A DNA stretch of 64,000 bases from positions 1 to 64,000 of the forward strand of contig JAEDDG010000005.1 in NCBI GenBank assembly GCA_016293865.1. The letters run 5' to 3'. The notes below the pieces were generated by a model that saw nothing but the letters and a program-made list of their open reading frames with translations, searched no databases and had not been told where the DNA came from. This DNA is from Oscillospiraceae bacterium (GTDB lineage Bacteria > Bacillota > Clostridia > Oscillospirales > Oscillospiraceae). Position 1 is the first letter of the stretch. Each line of letters starts with the position of its first letter. Shown one piece after another: positions 7,629 to 15,530 of the stretch. The position numbers and the translations under genes are program-made.

Positions 7629-7802
7629 ATGGCTCATAAGATCAATGCTGATGCATGTCTGTCCTGCGGTGCTTGCTCCAGCGCATGTCCTGTGGATGCG
7701 ATTTCCCAGGGTGACGACAGCTACGTCATCGACGCGGATACCTGCATCGACTGCGGCGCCTGCGAAGCCGAATGCCCGGCAGAAGCCATCTCTGCTGAGT
7801 AA
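7629..7802 (+). CDS. 2[4Fe-4S] clostridial-type ferredoxin
   Basis: A 57-residue ferredoxin with two CxxCxxCxxxCP cluster motifs: CLSCGACSSACPVDAI and CIDCGACEAECPAEAI. Each motif gives three cysteines to one cluster and the last cysteine to the other, as in the Clostridium pasteurianum fold. It is a low-potential electron carrier, probably for pyruvate:ferredoxin oxidoreductase or hydrogenase-type reactions. AAGGAGG (7614-7620) is eight bases from the ATG. The gene is monocistronic, with its own promoter and terminator. Confidence 0.97.
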   Translation: MAHKINADACLSCGACSSACPVDAISQGDDSYVIDADTCIDCGACEAECPAEAISAE

Positions 7803-7817
7803 GAGACTGATTCAGGA

Positions 7818-7853
7818 TTAAGGGCGATATGCTGGGCATACCGCCCTTAATTT
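7818..7853 (+). terminator. Terminator of ferredoxin gene
   Basis: Arms TTAAGGGCG (7818-7826) and CGCCCTTAA (7842-7850) enclose a smaller inner stem. A short T-run follows. Confidence 0.75.
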
Positions 7854-7914
7854 CTGCCTGCACACGCCTGCCGCCGGAAGGCGCGGCAGGCTGATCATAC
7901 AAATGGGGGATTTT

Positions 7915-8628
7915 ATGGACAGTACAGCGCTCTGGAGCGGCGGCGTACGGCTGATTCCCGCAGCAGATGTTTTTCCGCTGGGAACGGATGCCGTGCTGCT
8001 GGCCTCCTTTGCCGGGACATCGGGCGTCCGGAAAATGCTGGATCTGGGCTGCGGCAGCGGCGTGATCTCTCTGCTGCTGGCTTTGCGCTGCCCGCAGGCC
8101 AGCGGCCGCGGCGTGGATATTCTGCCCGCCGCTGTTGAAAACGCCCGGCAGAACGCCGCATGCAACGGTCTGGCTGACCGTCTGTCCTTTGAAACCGGGG
8201 ATCTGCGCAATTACCGGGCGATGGACGGCGCAGGCGCTTATGATCTCGTCACGGCAAACCCGCCGTATTTTCCCGTCGGCAGCGGCTTCTCCGCCGCAGG
8301 CGCCGCGGCTGACGCCCGGCAGGAGCACACCTGCACCCTGGCGCAGATCTGTGCCGCTGCAGGCTACTTTACCCGTTGGGGCGGCCGCTTTGCCATGGTC
8401 CACCGGCCGGAGCGGCTGGCGGAAATCGTGCGTGCCGCTGCGGCGGCGGGGCTTGAGCCCAAGCGGCTGCGCTTTGTGCAGGCCCGGCCTGACGCGGCGC
8501 CCAGCCTGCTGCTGATGGAAGCGCGCCGGGGTGCAAAACCCGGCCTGACCGTCGAACCGCCCCTGATTCTGACAAATCCGGACGGCAGCGACACCGAAGA
8601 ACTCAAACAGATCTATCACAGAACGTAA
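7915..8628 (+). CDS. trmN6: TrmN6-like N6-adenine methyltransferase
   Basis: A 237-residue class I SAM-dependent methyltransferase. Motif I is LDLGCGSGVISLLLA and the catalytic N6-adenine motif is NPPY (ANPPYFPVG), as in YfiC/TrmN6, which methylates A37 of tRNA1(Val). The protein opens with a LIPAADVFPLGTDAVLLASF segment typical of this family. The ATG at 7915 has GGGGG five bases away; the ATG at 7903 lacks a ribosome binding site. It is followed after 13 bases by rsmI, a pairing (yabB-yazA-rsmI region) known in Firmicutes. Activity on tRNA is inferred from the family. Confidence 0.85.
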   Translation: MDSTALWSGGVRLIPAADVFPLGTDAVLLASFAGTSGVRKMLDLGCGSGVISLLLALRCPQASGRGVDILPAAVENARQNAACNGLADRLSFETGDLRNYRAMDGAGAYDLVTANPPYFPVGSGFSAAGAAADARQEHTCTLAQICAAAGYFTRWGGRFAMVHRPERLAEIVRAAAAAGLEPKRLRFVQARPDAAPSLLLMEARRGAKPGLTVEPPLILTNPDGSDTEELKQIYHRT

Positions 8629-8641
8629 ACGGAGGCGGCAT

Positions 8642-9472
8642 ATGGCCGGAAAACTTTATCTTGTGGCAACGCCCATCGGAAATCTCAGCGATCTGTCGCC
8701 GCGGGCGGTGCAGACATTTGAAGAAGTGGATTTTATCGCGGCGGAGGATACGCGCGTTTCGGTCAAGCTTCTGAATCATTTCGGGCTCAAAAAGCCGCTT
8801 GTCAGCTATTATGAGCACAACCGGGCAGAGAGCGGCGAGAAAATCATCGCCCGGCTGCTGGCCGGGGAAAGCTGCGCGCTTGTGTCCGATGCGGGAATGC
8901 CCGCCATCAGCGATCCCGGAGAGGACCTTGTGGTTCGGTGCGCGCAAAACGGCATTGAAGTCCTGGCTGTACCGGGGCCCTGCGCCGCGGTGACGGCGCT
9001 GGCGCTTTCAGCGCTGCCCAGCGGCCGCTTCACCTTTGAGGGCTTCTTGTCCACCGCAAAGAAAAACCGGGCCGCGCATCTGGACTCTTTGAAAAACGAG
9101 CGGCGCACCATGATCTTTTATGAGGCGCCTCATAAGCTGAATGCCACGCTGGCTGACCTGCAGGCGGCTTTCGGCGGGGACAGGCGCATATCTGTCTGCC
9201 GGGAATTGACAAAGCTGCATGAGCAGACGCTTCGGATGACCATCCGGGAGGCTGCGGCCTATTTTGAACAGGTTCCGCCGCGCGGCGAATTTGTTCTTGT
9301 GGTGGAGGGCGCACCGGAACCGTCAGAACCGGAGGTCACACTGGAAGACGCACTGGCACAGGTGTTCGCCCTGCGCGATGAGGGACTGAGCCTGAAGGCT
9401 GCAGCCAGGCAGGCCGCCGAGGCGACAGGCTTTGCAAAAAATGTTTTATATGATGCGGCGCTGGGCAAATAG
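8642..9472 (+). CDS. rsmI: 16S rRNA (cytidine(1402)-2'-O)-methyltransferase
   Basis: A 276-residue RsmI of the tetrapyrrole methylase fold. Signatures are LYLVATPIGNLSDLSPRA at the N-terminus, EDTRVSVKLLNHFG, SYYEHN, LVSDAGMPAISDPG and VPGPCAAVTAL. It 2'-O-methylates C1402 in the decoding centre, using SAM. GGAGG lies six bases before the ATG, and it is probably co-transcribed with the trmN6-like gene. The terminator hairpin overlaps the stop codon. Confidence 0.96.
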   Translation: MAGKLYLVATPIGNLSDLSPRAVQTFEEVDFIAAEDTRVSVKLLNHFGLKKPLVSYYEHNRAESGEKIIARLLAGESCALVSDAGMPAISDPGEDLVVRCAQNGIEVLAVPGPCAAVTALALSALPSGRFTFEGFLSTAKKNRAAHLDSLKNERRTMIFYEAPHKLNATLADLQAAFGGDRRISVCRELTKLHEQTLRMTIREAAAYFEQVPPRGEFVLVVEGAPEPSEPEVTLEDALAQVFALRDEGLSLKAAARQAAEATGFAKNVLYDAALGK

Positions 9473-9487
9473 CCCGGCGCCTTCTCT
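9456..9487 (+). terminator. Terminator of rsmI
   Basis: GGCGC-T-GGGC (9456-9465) pairs with GCCC-G-GCGCC (9471-9480), followed by TTCTCTT. The stem includes the rsmI stop codon in its loop. Confidence 0.65.
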
Positions 9488-9618
9488 TTGCCCGCTCCCG
9501 GCGGTCATTTTGCTTTCCGTTCTGTTTTACGCTCCCGCCCGTAATGGCTGCGCTTTCTATCCCTTTAACTTCATGTGTTGGTTTTCGGCTTTCGGAAAAT
9601 CGTTCGCTGAAATGACGG

Positions 9619-9651
9619 AAAAGGCTCCCGTCCAAAAGGATGGGAGCCTTT
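9619..9651 (-). terminator. Terminator of GyrI-like gene
   Basis: A 13-14 bp stem (arms about 9619-9633 and 9638-9651, one G-T pair) is followed on the minus strand by TTTTCC. It lies 11 bases after the GyrI-like stop codon. Confidence 0.75.
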
Positions 9652-9661
9652 CAGTGGTACA

Positions 9662-10303
9662 TCAATTTGGGTCTGCCGCCCTGATCGGATGACGAATGAC
9701 TGTTTTCCACTTTTCAGGAGAAACCTTTCTTGCATCAGACATATAAATCTCGTGATGCATTCTGCTCTCATTGAAGTCATTCAAATATCCGTTCTCTTTC
9801 AGGTAGGCGTCCATCAACGCAACCGTTGCAGGTTCATCATCAAACGGACCTGTGTGCATGATTTGAACACACAGACCCTCGTCAATGGTCATAAGCTCAG
9901 CTGAGAAACAATCCAGCTTTTTCTTTTTGGTTGCAGTTTCCACTGCCCATTCAAAATCCACTTGAGTCACAAAATCCGGCAGGCGAATAACGGAAATCCA
10001 GTTGAAAGCAGATTTATCCGAGTAGTCTATACCATCGACATCATCTTGCCACCAGAATCCCTCAAGAGGCGGTACAATATATTCAAAGAAACCGTCGATT
10101 TTATGATCTGTCCTGTAACTCATTTTCAAAGTGTATGCTATGGCATACAGAACACTGATTGCCTGCTGATATGCCCCGCCCTCTTCGTTTGGATTGCCTT
10201 TGCCCCTTACAGCGATATAATTTGCTTTGGGGACATTTACTATTTCCGGTTTATTCTTTGGCATATAAAACTCTTTATACTCTTTCTTAAAGTCAAAAGC
10301 CAT
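9662..10303 (-). CDS. GyrI-like small-molecule-binding domain protein
   Basis: A 213-residue stand-alone GyrI-like (SHS2/SOUL-type effector) domain protein. Family features are the opening KKEYKEFYMPKNKPEIVNVPKANYIAVRGKGNPNEEGGAYQQAI and the ligand-pocket region FDDEPATVALMDAYLKENGY near residue 165. Such proteins bind small hydrophobic molecules; some act in toxin or drug defence, and no substrate can be assigned here. GGGAGG lies six bases before the ATG. The coding sequence is visibly AT-richer than its neighbours, with many AAA/AAT/TTT codons, which suggests recent acquisition. Confidence 0.85.
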   Translation of the reverse strand: MAFDFKKEYKEFYMPKNKPEIVNVPKANYIAVRGKGNPNEEGGAYQQAISVLYAIAYTLKMSYRTDHKIDGFFEYIVPPLEGFWWQDDVDGIDYSDKSAFNWISVIRLPDFVTQVDFEWAVETATKKKKLDCFSAELMTIDEGLCVQIMHTGPFDDEPATVALMDAYLKENGYLNDFNESRMHHEIYMSDARKVSPEKWKTVIRHPIRAADPN

Positions 10304-10432
10304 ATTTTCCTCCCAGAATTTAAATTCAATTACAATCTTACCATACCGCAACGATTGTATCAACGATTGGCAAAAATGCCGGAGTTGGAGCCGCCAACAT
10401 TTTAAGTGAAAAGGGACCGCTTTTCGTCTCTC

Positions 10433-10461
10433 TTGTATTTTCATGCATGGGATGATATACT
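10433..10461 (+). promoter_or_regulatory. Promoter of flippase-like gene
   Basis: TTGTAT (10433-10438) and TATACT (10456-10461) are 17 bases apart, 30 bases before the chosen start codon. Confidence 0.55.
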
Positions 10462-10491
10462 GAGATGAATTTATCACTGAGGAGACCGTCG

Positions 10492-11550
10492 ATGAAGCAT
10501 ACAAGTACGGCTGACAGCGGCCGGAAAAAGAGGCTCGGCACGATTCTGTTTATTCTGTTCAATGTCATTGTAATCGGTATCACCGCCTATTTCGACTTCG
10601 GCAAAAGCGAAGTGATCTCAGAAAAAGACCTGCTGGACATGAACCCGTGGTATCTGCTGGCTGTTGCCGGCTGTTTTGTCACAGCTCTGGCAGCGGAAAC
10701 CGGAAAATACTATATCATGCTGCGGCGCACCACGGGTACGGCAAATCTGCGCACCGCTTTTAAGGTCGCGGCTCTCGGCAAATACTACGACAACATCACC
10801 CCGCTGGGCGCAGGCGGCCAGCCGTTTCAGGCGCTGTACCTGCACCGCTCCGGTATCGACTCCGGCACTTCTGCGGCCATCCCCGTCGCGGGCTTTCTCT
10901 CTCTGCAGGGGGCGTTCATCCTGCTTGCGGCGGCAGTCCTCATTTTCGGCGGGCGCATTGTGGATTCCGCCGGACTGATGATTCCCGCTTACGTCGGCTT
11001 TCTGTTCTATCTGTTCATTCCCCTGGCCATTATCTTCTTTGCCATCTCCCCTTCGGTGACCGAGCGCGTCCTGCGCTTTTTTATCCAGCTTTTTGCAAAG
11101 CTTCACCTGATCAAGCATCCGGAGGAAAAGGAAGCGTCGTTTATCGCAACGCTGCATGATTCCATAGTCAGCATATCGACAATTTTCAAAAACAAGTTTC
11201 AGTTTTTGGAAATCACGCTGCTCTCCCTGCTGTTTCAGATTGCTCTCTGCTCCATGCCCTACTTTGTTCTGCGGGCTTTCGGCAACACGCTCAGCTTCAT
11301 CCATGTATTCAAATACTGCATTTATATTTATCTCTGCATCACCTTTATTCCCACGCCCGGCAATTCCGGTGCTGCGGAGGGATCATTTTACGCACTGTTC
11401 TCTGTCCTCGGCCAGGGCCATCTTTTCTGGGCCATGCTCGTATGGCGGTTTTTCTGCTACTATATGTTCATCATCACCGGTTTCGCCATAACAATTTTCG
11501 GCCACAGGACAAAAGAACACACGCTGCCGGACAACAGCAGCGCTGCATGA
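10492..11550 (+). CDS. Lysylphosphatidylglycerol synthase TM-region (flippase-like) membrane protein
   Basis: A 352-residue integral membrane protein of the LPG_synthase_TM (UPF0104/YbhN-like) family. About eight hydrophobic segments are visible, beginning with LGTILFILFNVIVIGITAYF. The family signature region KVAALGKYYDNITPLGAGGQPFQALYL occurs near residues 90-115, and the C-terminal FIPTPGNSGAAEGSFYAL matches the second conserved block. The soluble lysyl-transferase domain of MprF is absent, so it is probably a lipid flippase or unknown transporter. ATG 10492 is preferred over 10465 because GGAG precedes it by seven bases. Confidence 0.85.
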   Translation: MKHTSTADSGRKKRLGTILFILFNVIVIGITAYFDFGKSEVISEKDLLDMNPWYLLAVAGCFVTALAAETGKYYIMLRRTTGTANLRTAFKVAALGKYYDNITPLGAGGQPFQALYLHRSGIDSGTSAAIPVAGFLSLQGAFILLAAAVLIFGGRIVDSAGLMIPAYVGFLFYLFIPLAIIFFAISPSVTERVLRFFIQLFAKLHLIKHPEEKEASFIATLHDSIVSISTIFKNKFQFLEITLLSLLFQIALCSMPYFVLRAFGNTLSFIHVFKYCIYIYLCITFIPTPGNSGAAEGSFYALFSVLGQGHLFWAMLVWRFFCYYMFIITGFAITIFGHRTKEHTLPDNSSAA

Positions 11551-11567
11551 ATCCAAGCCAGACAAGA

Positions 11568-11609
11568 CCGCCTGATGAAAAGTATATTCCTTTTCATCAG
11601 GCGGTTTTT
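11568..11609 (+). terminator. Terminator of flippase-like gene
   Basis: A perfect 15-bp stem (11568-11582/11590-11604) with a seven-base loop, followed by TTTTT. Confidence 0.9.
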
Positions 11610-11763
11610 ACTCCGATGAAAACGCACAGGCAGGACCCGGCCGCCATGCGGCGGTTCCTGCCGCCCCGCTCCAACATACAGCCTTTCAGAGCAGTAGCAG
11701 ATCTCTGATCTGCCGCAAAGTTTCAGTTTCCGCCGCCCTGTTCTGTCTTTGCATTCATACCAG

Positions 11764-11823
11764 TATAACAGTATGATGTGCCGATATAACAGTCATCACT
11801 CTCATAAACTGTCTCTGTATAAT
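11764..11823 (+). promoter_or_regulatory. Promoter and candidate operators of XRE/Spo0A_C pair
   Basis: TATAACAGT occurs at 11764-11772 and again at 11785-11793, exactly 21 bases (two helical turns) apart. A perfect -10 box TATAAT (11818-11823) follows, with only a weak -35. The repeats could be binding sites for the downstream XRE regulator (inference). Confidence 0.4.
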
Positions 11824-11844
11824 TGTGTAAAAAGGAGGCTTTTT

Positions 11845-12192
11845 ATGGGAATTCAGGAAAACATGGCGCACGTGATGCGCGCACTGAAAGAAACACGCCA
11901 TAAGTCTCTTGCTGAACTCTCCGAAGAGTTGGAAATTTCCCGTTCTGCCCTGCAGGAATACCTGACCGGCACGGGAAATCCCAGAATCGCCACTGTTGAG
12001 CATCTGGCCGAAAAGCTCGGTATTGATCCGGTGTTTCTTGTATCCGATTCGTTCAACTCCTCTCAGCTTGAAGTTTTGCTGCTCCTGTTCGATACAATTC
12101 AGATTGTATCTGACCTGCCGGCTCCCAAACGAAGGCGCTTTGCGGAGCTTCTCCTTGAAATTCTCTCATTGTGGGGCGATCGGGATGAATGA
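11845..12192 (+). CDS. XRE-family helix-turn-helix regulator
   Basis: A 115-residue protein with an N-terminal Cro/CI-type helix-turn-helix (about residues 8-62; LAELSEELEISRSALQEYLTGTGNPRIATVEHLAEKLGI) and a helical C-terminus rich in Leu (VLLLLFDTIQIV, ELLLEILSLW) that may dimerise. AAGGAGG lies seven bases before the ATG. Its stop overlaps the start of the next gene by eight bases, so both are made together. It probably binds near its own promoter. Confidence 0.88.
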   Translation: MGIQENMAHVMRALKETRHKSLAELSEELEISRSALQEYLTGTGNPRIATVEHLAEKLGIDPVFLVSDSFNSSQLEVLLLLFDTIQIVSDLPAPKRRRFAELLLEILSLWGDRDE

Positions 12193-12517
12193 GATCTATG
12201 ACCTGCTGTACAGCCTGGGATTAACGGCAAATTACTCAGGTTTTTTCCATACTGCGTATGCTGTACAGCTTGTGATTGATAACCCTCAGCGTCTTTTAAT
12301 GGTTACAAAACGTCTTTACCCCGAAGTTGCGCGACATTACCTGACGACGCAGCAGGCAGTGGAGCGCAACATCCGGACAGTCATCAACGTCGCCTGGGAA
12401 AAGAATCCGCAGAAAATCGCTGAGCTGGCGCGTTGTCCTGTCCAGACAAAACCTACGGTTTCGCAGTTTATCTCCATTCTCGCGCTTTCATTTATGAATT
12501 ACGGCAACATCGCCTGA
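12185..12517 (+). CDS. Stand-alone Spo0A C-terminal DNA-binding domain protein
   Basis: A 110-residue protein consisting almost wholly of a Spo0A_C-like effector domain. Matching features are the YSLGLTANYSGFFHTAYAVQLVIDNPQ start and the recognition region VTKRLYPEVARHYLTTQQAVERNIRTVINVAWEKN, which parallels the Spo0A sequence around its recognition helix. There is no receiver domain and no phosphorylation site, so it cannot work as a normal response regulator. The start ATG lies inside the XRE gene (8-base overlap), giving translational coupling. It may bind 0A-box-like DNA or modulate Spo0A; this is inference. Confidence 0.8.
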   Translation: MNEIYDLLYSLGLTANYSGFFHTAYAVQLVIDNPQRLLMVTKRLYPEVARHYLTTQQAVERNIRTVINVAWEKNPQKIAELARCPVQTKPTVSQFISILALSFMNYGNIA

Positions 12518-12558
12518 AAAAACAGATCCATGCCGGAAAAGGCATGGATCTGTTTTTT
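12518..12558. terminator. Bidirectional terminator
   Basis: AAAAAACAGATCCATGCC pairs with its complement across a six-base loop (about 12517-12534/12541-12558). A-runs and T-runs on both sides allow it to stop both the XRE/Spo0A_C unit and the leftward rnj-arsC unit. Confidence 0.9.
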
Positions 12559-12604
12559 CCGTTCTGAACAGGCGCGCATAGGCTGCGTGCATCGTCAGCC
12601 GCTC

Positions 12605-12937
12605 TTATTCCCAGTCTTTCCAGACTTCCGGGCAGTAGCCCACTGTCGCCTTCTTCCCGTTGCGGACTACAGGTGTGCGGATCCACTGCTGGTTTTCATA
12701 GAGCTTTTCCGCCCGGTCCTGGGCATAGGCCAGATACTGCAGGATTTCCGCGCCTTCGCTTTTCGGGTCAATCAGCGCATCCAGTCCCACGCACTGCAGG
12801 ACGCTGGTCAGCTCGCCCTTGCTCATGCCGTAGCGGACCATGTCAATGGCCTGGTATTTGATCCGGCGCTCCTTGAAATAGCGCTCGGCTTTTTTCGTAT
12901 CAAAGCATTTGCTTTTTCCAAAAATCTGTATGTTCAT
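12605..12937 (-). CDS. ArsC/Spx-family thioredoxin-fold protein
   Basis: A 110-residue member of the ArsC/Spx/YffB family. The N-terminus IQIFGKSKCFDTKKAERYFKERRIKYQAIDM follows the thioredoxin-fold pattern, with one cysteine where arsenate reductases have theirs, and the C-terminal part IRTPVVRNGKKATVGYCPEVW matches the cis-Pro region. There is no CxxC as in Spx. Its ATG overlaps the RNase J stop by four bases, so it is translated in coupling with it. Function in this subgroup is unknown; arsenate resistance is not implied by the context. Confidence 0.85.
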   Translation of the reverse strand: MNIQIFGKSKCFDTKKAERYFKERRIKYQAIDMVRYGMSKGELTSVLQCVGLDALIDPKSEGAEILQYLAYAQDRAEKLYENQQWIRTPVVRNGKKATVGYCPEVWKDWE

Positions 12938-14586
12938 ATTTCCATAATCACCGGCAGAATCATCGGGTTGCGTTTCGTCTTCCTGTAAAGGTAATCGGAG
13001 AGCCGGGATTTTACCGTACTCTTGATGGTCGCCCAGTCGGAGATGTTTCTGGCAGCGCACCCGTCAATGGCATCCGTCACAACAGCCTTCATGCCGCTCA
13101 TCAGGTCGTCTGCCTCTTTGACATAAACAAAGCCGCGCGACACAATATCCGGACCGGAAATCAGCGATCCGTCCTCAGAGGACATACTCACCACAACGAC
13201 AATCATGCCGTCCTGCGCCAGGTGCTTGCGGTCCCGCAGGACCACGCTGCCCACGTCGCCCACGCCGGTGCCGTCAACCAGCACTTTTCCGGAGGGCACG
13301 GTGCCCGTGAGCTTGGCGCTTTTGCTGCTGAATTCAATCACGCGGCCGATATCGCTGATGATGATATTTTTCGGATTGATCCCCATCTCAGCGGCCACAC
13401 GCGCATGGGTCTGCAGGTGCCGCTGCTCCCCGTGTACCGGGACAAAAAATTTGGGTTTGATCAGGGACAGCATCAGCTTATGCTCTTCCTGACAGGCATG
13501 GCCGGACGCATGGATCTCCGGATACTCGCTGTAAATCACCTCAGCGCCCTTGCAGTACAGCTCGTTCACTACACGGCTGACGGTCTTTTCGTTTCCGGGA
13601 ATTGCCGACGCAGAGATAATCACCCGGTCTTCATTCGTAATCTCAACCTGCCGGTGCCCGGAAAACGCCATGCGGTACAGCGCGCTCATGGCCTCACCCT
13701 GGCTGCCGGTGGTTATAATCACCTGCTTGCTTTTCGGCATGCCCTTCATCCTGGTCAGGTCCATCAGCGTTCCCTCAGGCACATCCATATACCCCAGTTC
13801 AATGGAGAGCTTCAGCACGTTCTCCATGCTGCGCCCGGTAACGCCCACTTTCCGCCCGTATTTGGCCGCACAGTTGATCACCTGCTGCAGACGATGGACG
13901 TTGGAAGCAAAGGTGGTGACAATAATGCGCTTTTGACAGTCCTTGAACAGGCCGTCCAGGCTCTCACCGACTTTCCGTTCCGACAGGGAATAGCCCGGCT
14001 TTTCCACATTTGTCGAATCGGACAGAAGCGCCAGTACGCCTCTCTTCCCCAGCTCGCCGAAGCGCGTCAGGTCAATCACGTCGCCGTCGATGGGCGTCGT
14101 GTCGATTTTAAAGTCTCCGGTCTGGATAACCAGACCCACAGGCGTGCGGATGGCCAGCGCCACAGAGTCGGCAATGCTGTGGTTGACGTGGATAAACTCC
14201 ACCTTGAAGCAGCCGGTCTGAATGGTCTGTCCCGCCTCCACCGTGCGTATGTCCGCTTTCAGCCGGTGCTCCTCAAGCTTCAGGCGCACAAGGCCGGCCG
14301 TCAGCCGCGTGGCGTAAATCGGCACATTGATCTCCCGCAGCACATAGGGAACCGCGCCGATGTGGTCCTCATGCCCGTGGGTCAGAAATATTCCGCGGAT
14401 TTTTTCCTTGTTCTTCACAAGATAGGTCAGATCGGGAATCACCATGTCCACGCCGTACATCTCGTCGTCCGGGAAGCCGATGCCCGCGTCAACCACAATC
14501 ATGTGGCCGCCGTACTCGTAGACAGTCATATTCTTTCCGATCTCATTGAGACCGCCGAGAGCAATAATTTTCAGTTTTTCTGCCAT
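12934..14586 (-). CDS. Ribonuclease J
   Basis: A 550-residue RNase J, an endo/5'-exoribonuclease of the beta-CASP metallo-lactamase family that dominates mRNA turnover in Firmicutes. The zinc motif is THGHEDHIGAVPY, with GDFKIDTTP and the beta-CASP signature ASNVHRLQQVI further on; VHGEQRHLQTHA and the C-terminal domain complete the protein. ATG 14586 gives the family N-terminus (AEKLKIIALGGLNEIGKN). The Shine-Dalgarno (AGAAGGAG) is unusually distant at about 12 bases. It is downstream of rpe and recR. Confidence 0.95.
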   Translation of the reverse strand: MAEKLKIIALGGLNEIGKNMTVYEYGGHMIVVDAGIGFPDDEMYGVDMVIPDLTYLVKNKEKIRGIFLTHGHEDHIGAVPYVLREINVPIYATRLTAGLVRLKLEEHRLKADIRTVEAGQTIQTGCFKVEFIHVNHSIADSVALAIRTPVGLVIQTGDFKIDTTPIDGDVIDLTRFGELGKRGVLALLSDSTNVEKPGYSLSERKVGESLDGLFKDCQKRIIVTTFASNVHRLQQVINCAAKYGRKVGVTGRSMENVLKLSIELGYMDVPEGTLMDLTRMKGMPKSKQVIITTGSQGEAMSALYRMAFSGHRQVEITNEDRVIISASAIPGNEKTVSRVVNELYCKGAEVIYSEYPEIHASGHACQEEHKLMLSLIKPKFFVPVHGEQRHLQTHARVAAEMGINPKNIIISDIGRVIEFSSKSAKLTGTVPSGKVLVDGTGVGDVGSVVLRDRKHLAQDGMIVVVVSMSSEDGSLISGPDIVSRGFVYVKEADDLMSGMKAVVTDAIDGCAARNISDWATIKSTVKSRLSDYLYRKTKRNPMILPVIMEI

Positions 14587-14666
14587 TTGGTTTGTGTTCT
14601 CCTTCTGTTCGGTACCTGACCGCAGCACGCAGGCAACACAAGTAAAGCCGCTGCCGCCGCGTTCCC

Positions 14667-14807
14667 TCAGCCCTCCTTCGCCTCGGGATTTTCGGCGGCG
14701 CCGGCCTGCATGCCAAACGCCAGGTAGATTGTTGGCTGCCGATGCGTCAGCAGGCCGGCAACGAAAGCGGCTTTCAACCCGTACCGCCTTCCGTCCGGCA
14801 GAAGCAT
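14667..14807 (-). CDS. Possible small ORF between recR and rnj
   Basis: The 340-base gap between recR and rnj contains a 46-codon frame on the minus strand. The encoded sequence looks protein-like (AAFVAGLLTHRQPTIYLAFG, then an acidic tail AENPEAKEG) and uses the common codons of neighbouring genes. No good ribosome binding site precedes the ATG at 14807. A TTG codon 11 codons in, following GGAAGGCGG, is another possible start. The rest of the gap shows nothing recognisable. I do not recognise a family. Confidence 0.3.
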   Translation of the reverse strand: MLLPDGRRYGLKAAFVAGLLTHRQPTIYLAFGMQAGAAENPEAKEG

Positions 14808-14926
14808 TCTGCAGCAGATATACTCAGAGCGTTGCGAGCCGCGCCCCGCTCCAAATCACTTGGTGAATTCCCGCACTGCGATTATAACCGCCGCGCAGAA
14901 AAATCATTCTTCCTGTCCGGAAGCAC

Positions 14927-15526
14927 TCAGAATTCCAGCCGTCCCTCCAGCGCGCGCATCAATGTGGCGTCATCCGCGAATTCCAGACTGCCGCCCACAG
15001 GAATTCCGTAGGCCAGACGCGTCACCTTCACCTCAAAGGGCTTCAGAAGCCTGGAGATATATTTTGCGGTGGTCTCCCCCTCTGTATCAGGGTTCGTCGC
15101 CATAATCACTTCCTGAATGCCGCCCTGTGCCACGCGCTCCACCAGCTCCCGGATCCGGATGTCATCCGGGCCGATATGGTTCATGGGTGAAATCACGCCG
15201 TGCAGAACATGATAAAGGCCGTTGTACTCCCGGGTATGCTCAATGGCCGTTACATCACGCGGATCCGATACCACGCAGACCACAGACGCATCCCTGCGCG
15301 GATTTGTGCAGATGGCGCACGCATCCGCATCGGTCAGATTCTGGCAGATCCGGCAGCAATGAATCCTGTCCCTGGCGCGGACCACCGCGTCTGCAAAGGC
15401 GCGCGCTTCACTGTCCGGCAGGGAAAGGATATGGAAAGCCAGCCTCTGGGCAGACTTATAGCCGATGCCCGGAAGCGAAGCAAACTGATCGATCAGCTCT
15501 TCCAGCGCCGCGGGGAACGCACCCAT
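14927..15526 (-). CDS. recR: Recombination protein RecR
   Basis: A 199-residue RecR, which with RecF/RecO loads RecA on gapped DNA. The helix-hairpin-helix region FASLPGIGYKSAQRLAFHIL is followed by the four-cysteine zinc finger (CCRICQNLTDADACAIC) and a Toprim domain (VVCVVSDPRDVTAIEHT through ATNPDTEGETTAKYISRLL). Its C-terminal AYGIPVGGSLEFADDATLMRAL is the Walker B-like end. The ATG has GAGG eight bases upstream and starts five bases after the rpe stop. Confidence 0.96.
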   Translation of the reverse strand: MGAFPAALEELIDQFASLPGIGYKSAQRLAFHILSLPDSEARAFADAVVRARDRIHCCRICQNLTDADACAICTNPRRDASVVCVVSDPRDVTAIEHTREYNGLYHVLHGVISPMNHIGPDDIRIRELVERVAQGGIQEVIMATNPDTEGETTAKYISRLLKPFEVKVTRLAYGIPVGGSLEFADDATLMRALEGRLEF

Positions 15527-15530
15527 CGTC

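Noticed and set aside
14587..14926. SRP RNA or 6S RNA near recR
   Set aside because: scr/ffs is linked to recR in some Firmicutes, so I looked for the conserved SRP domain IV motif and did not find it on either strand.
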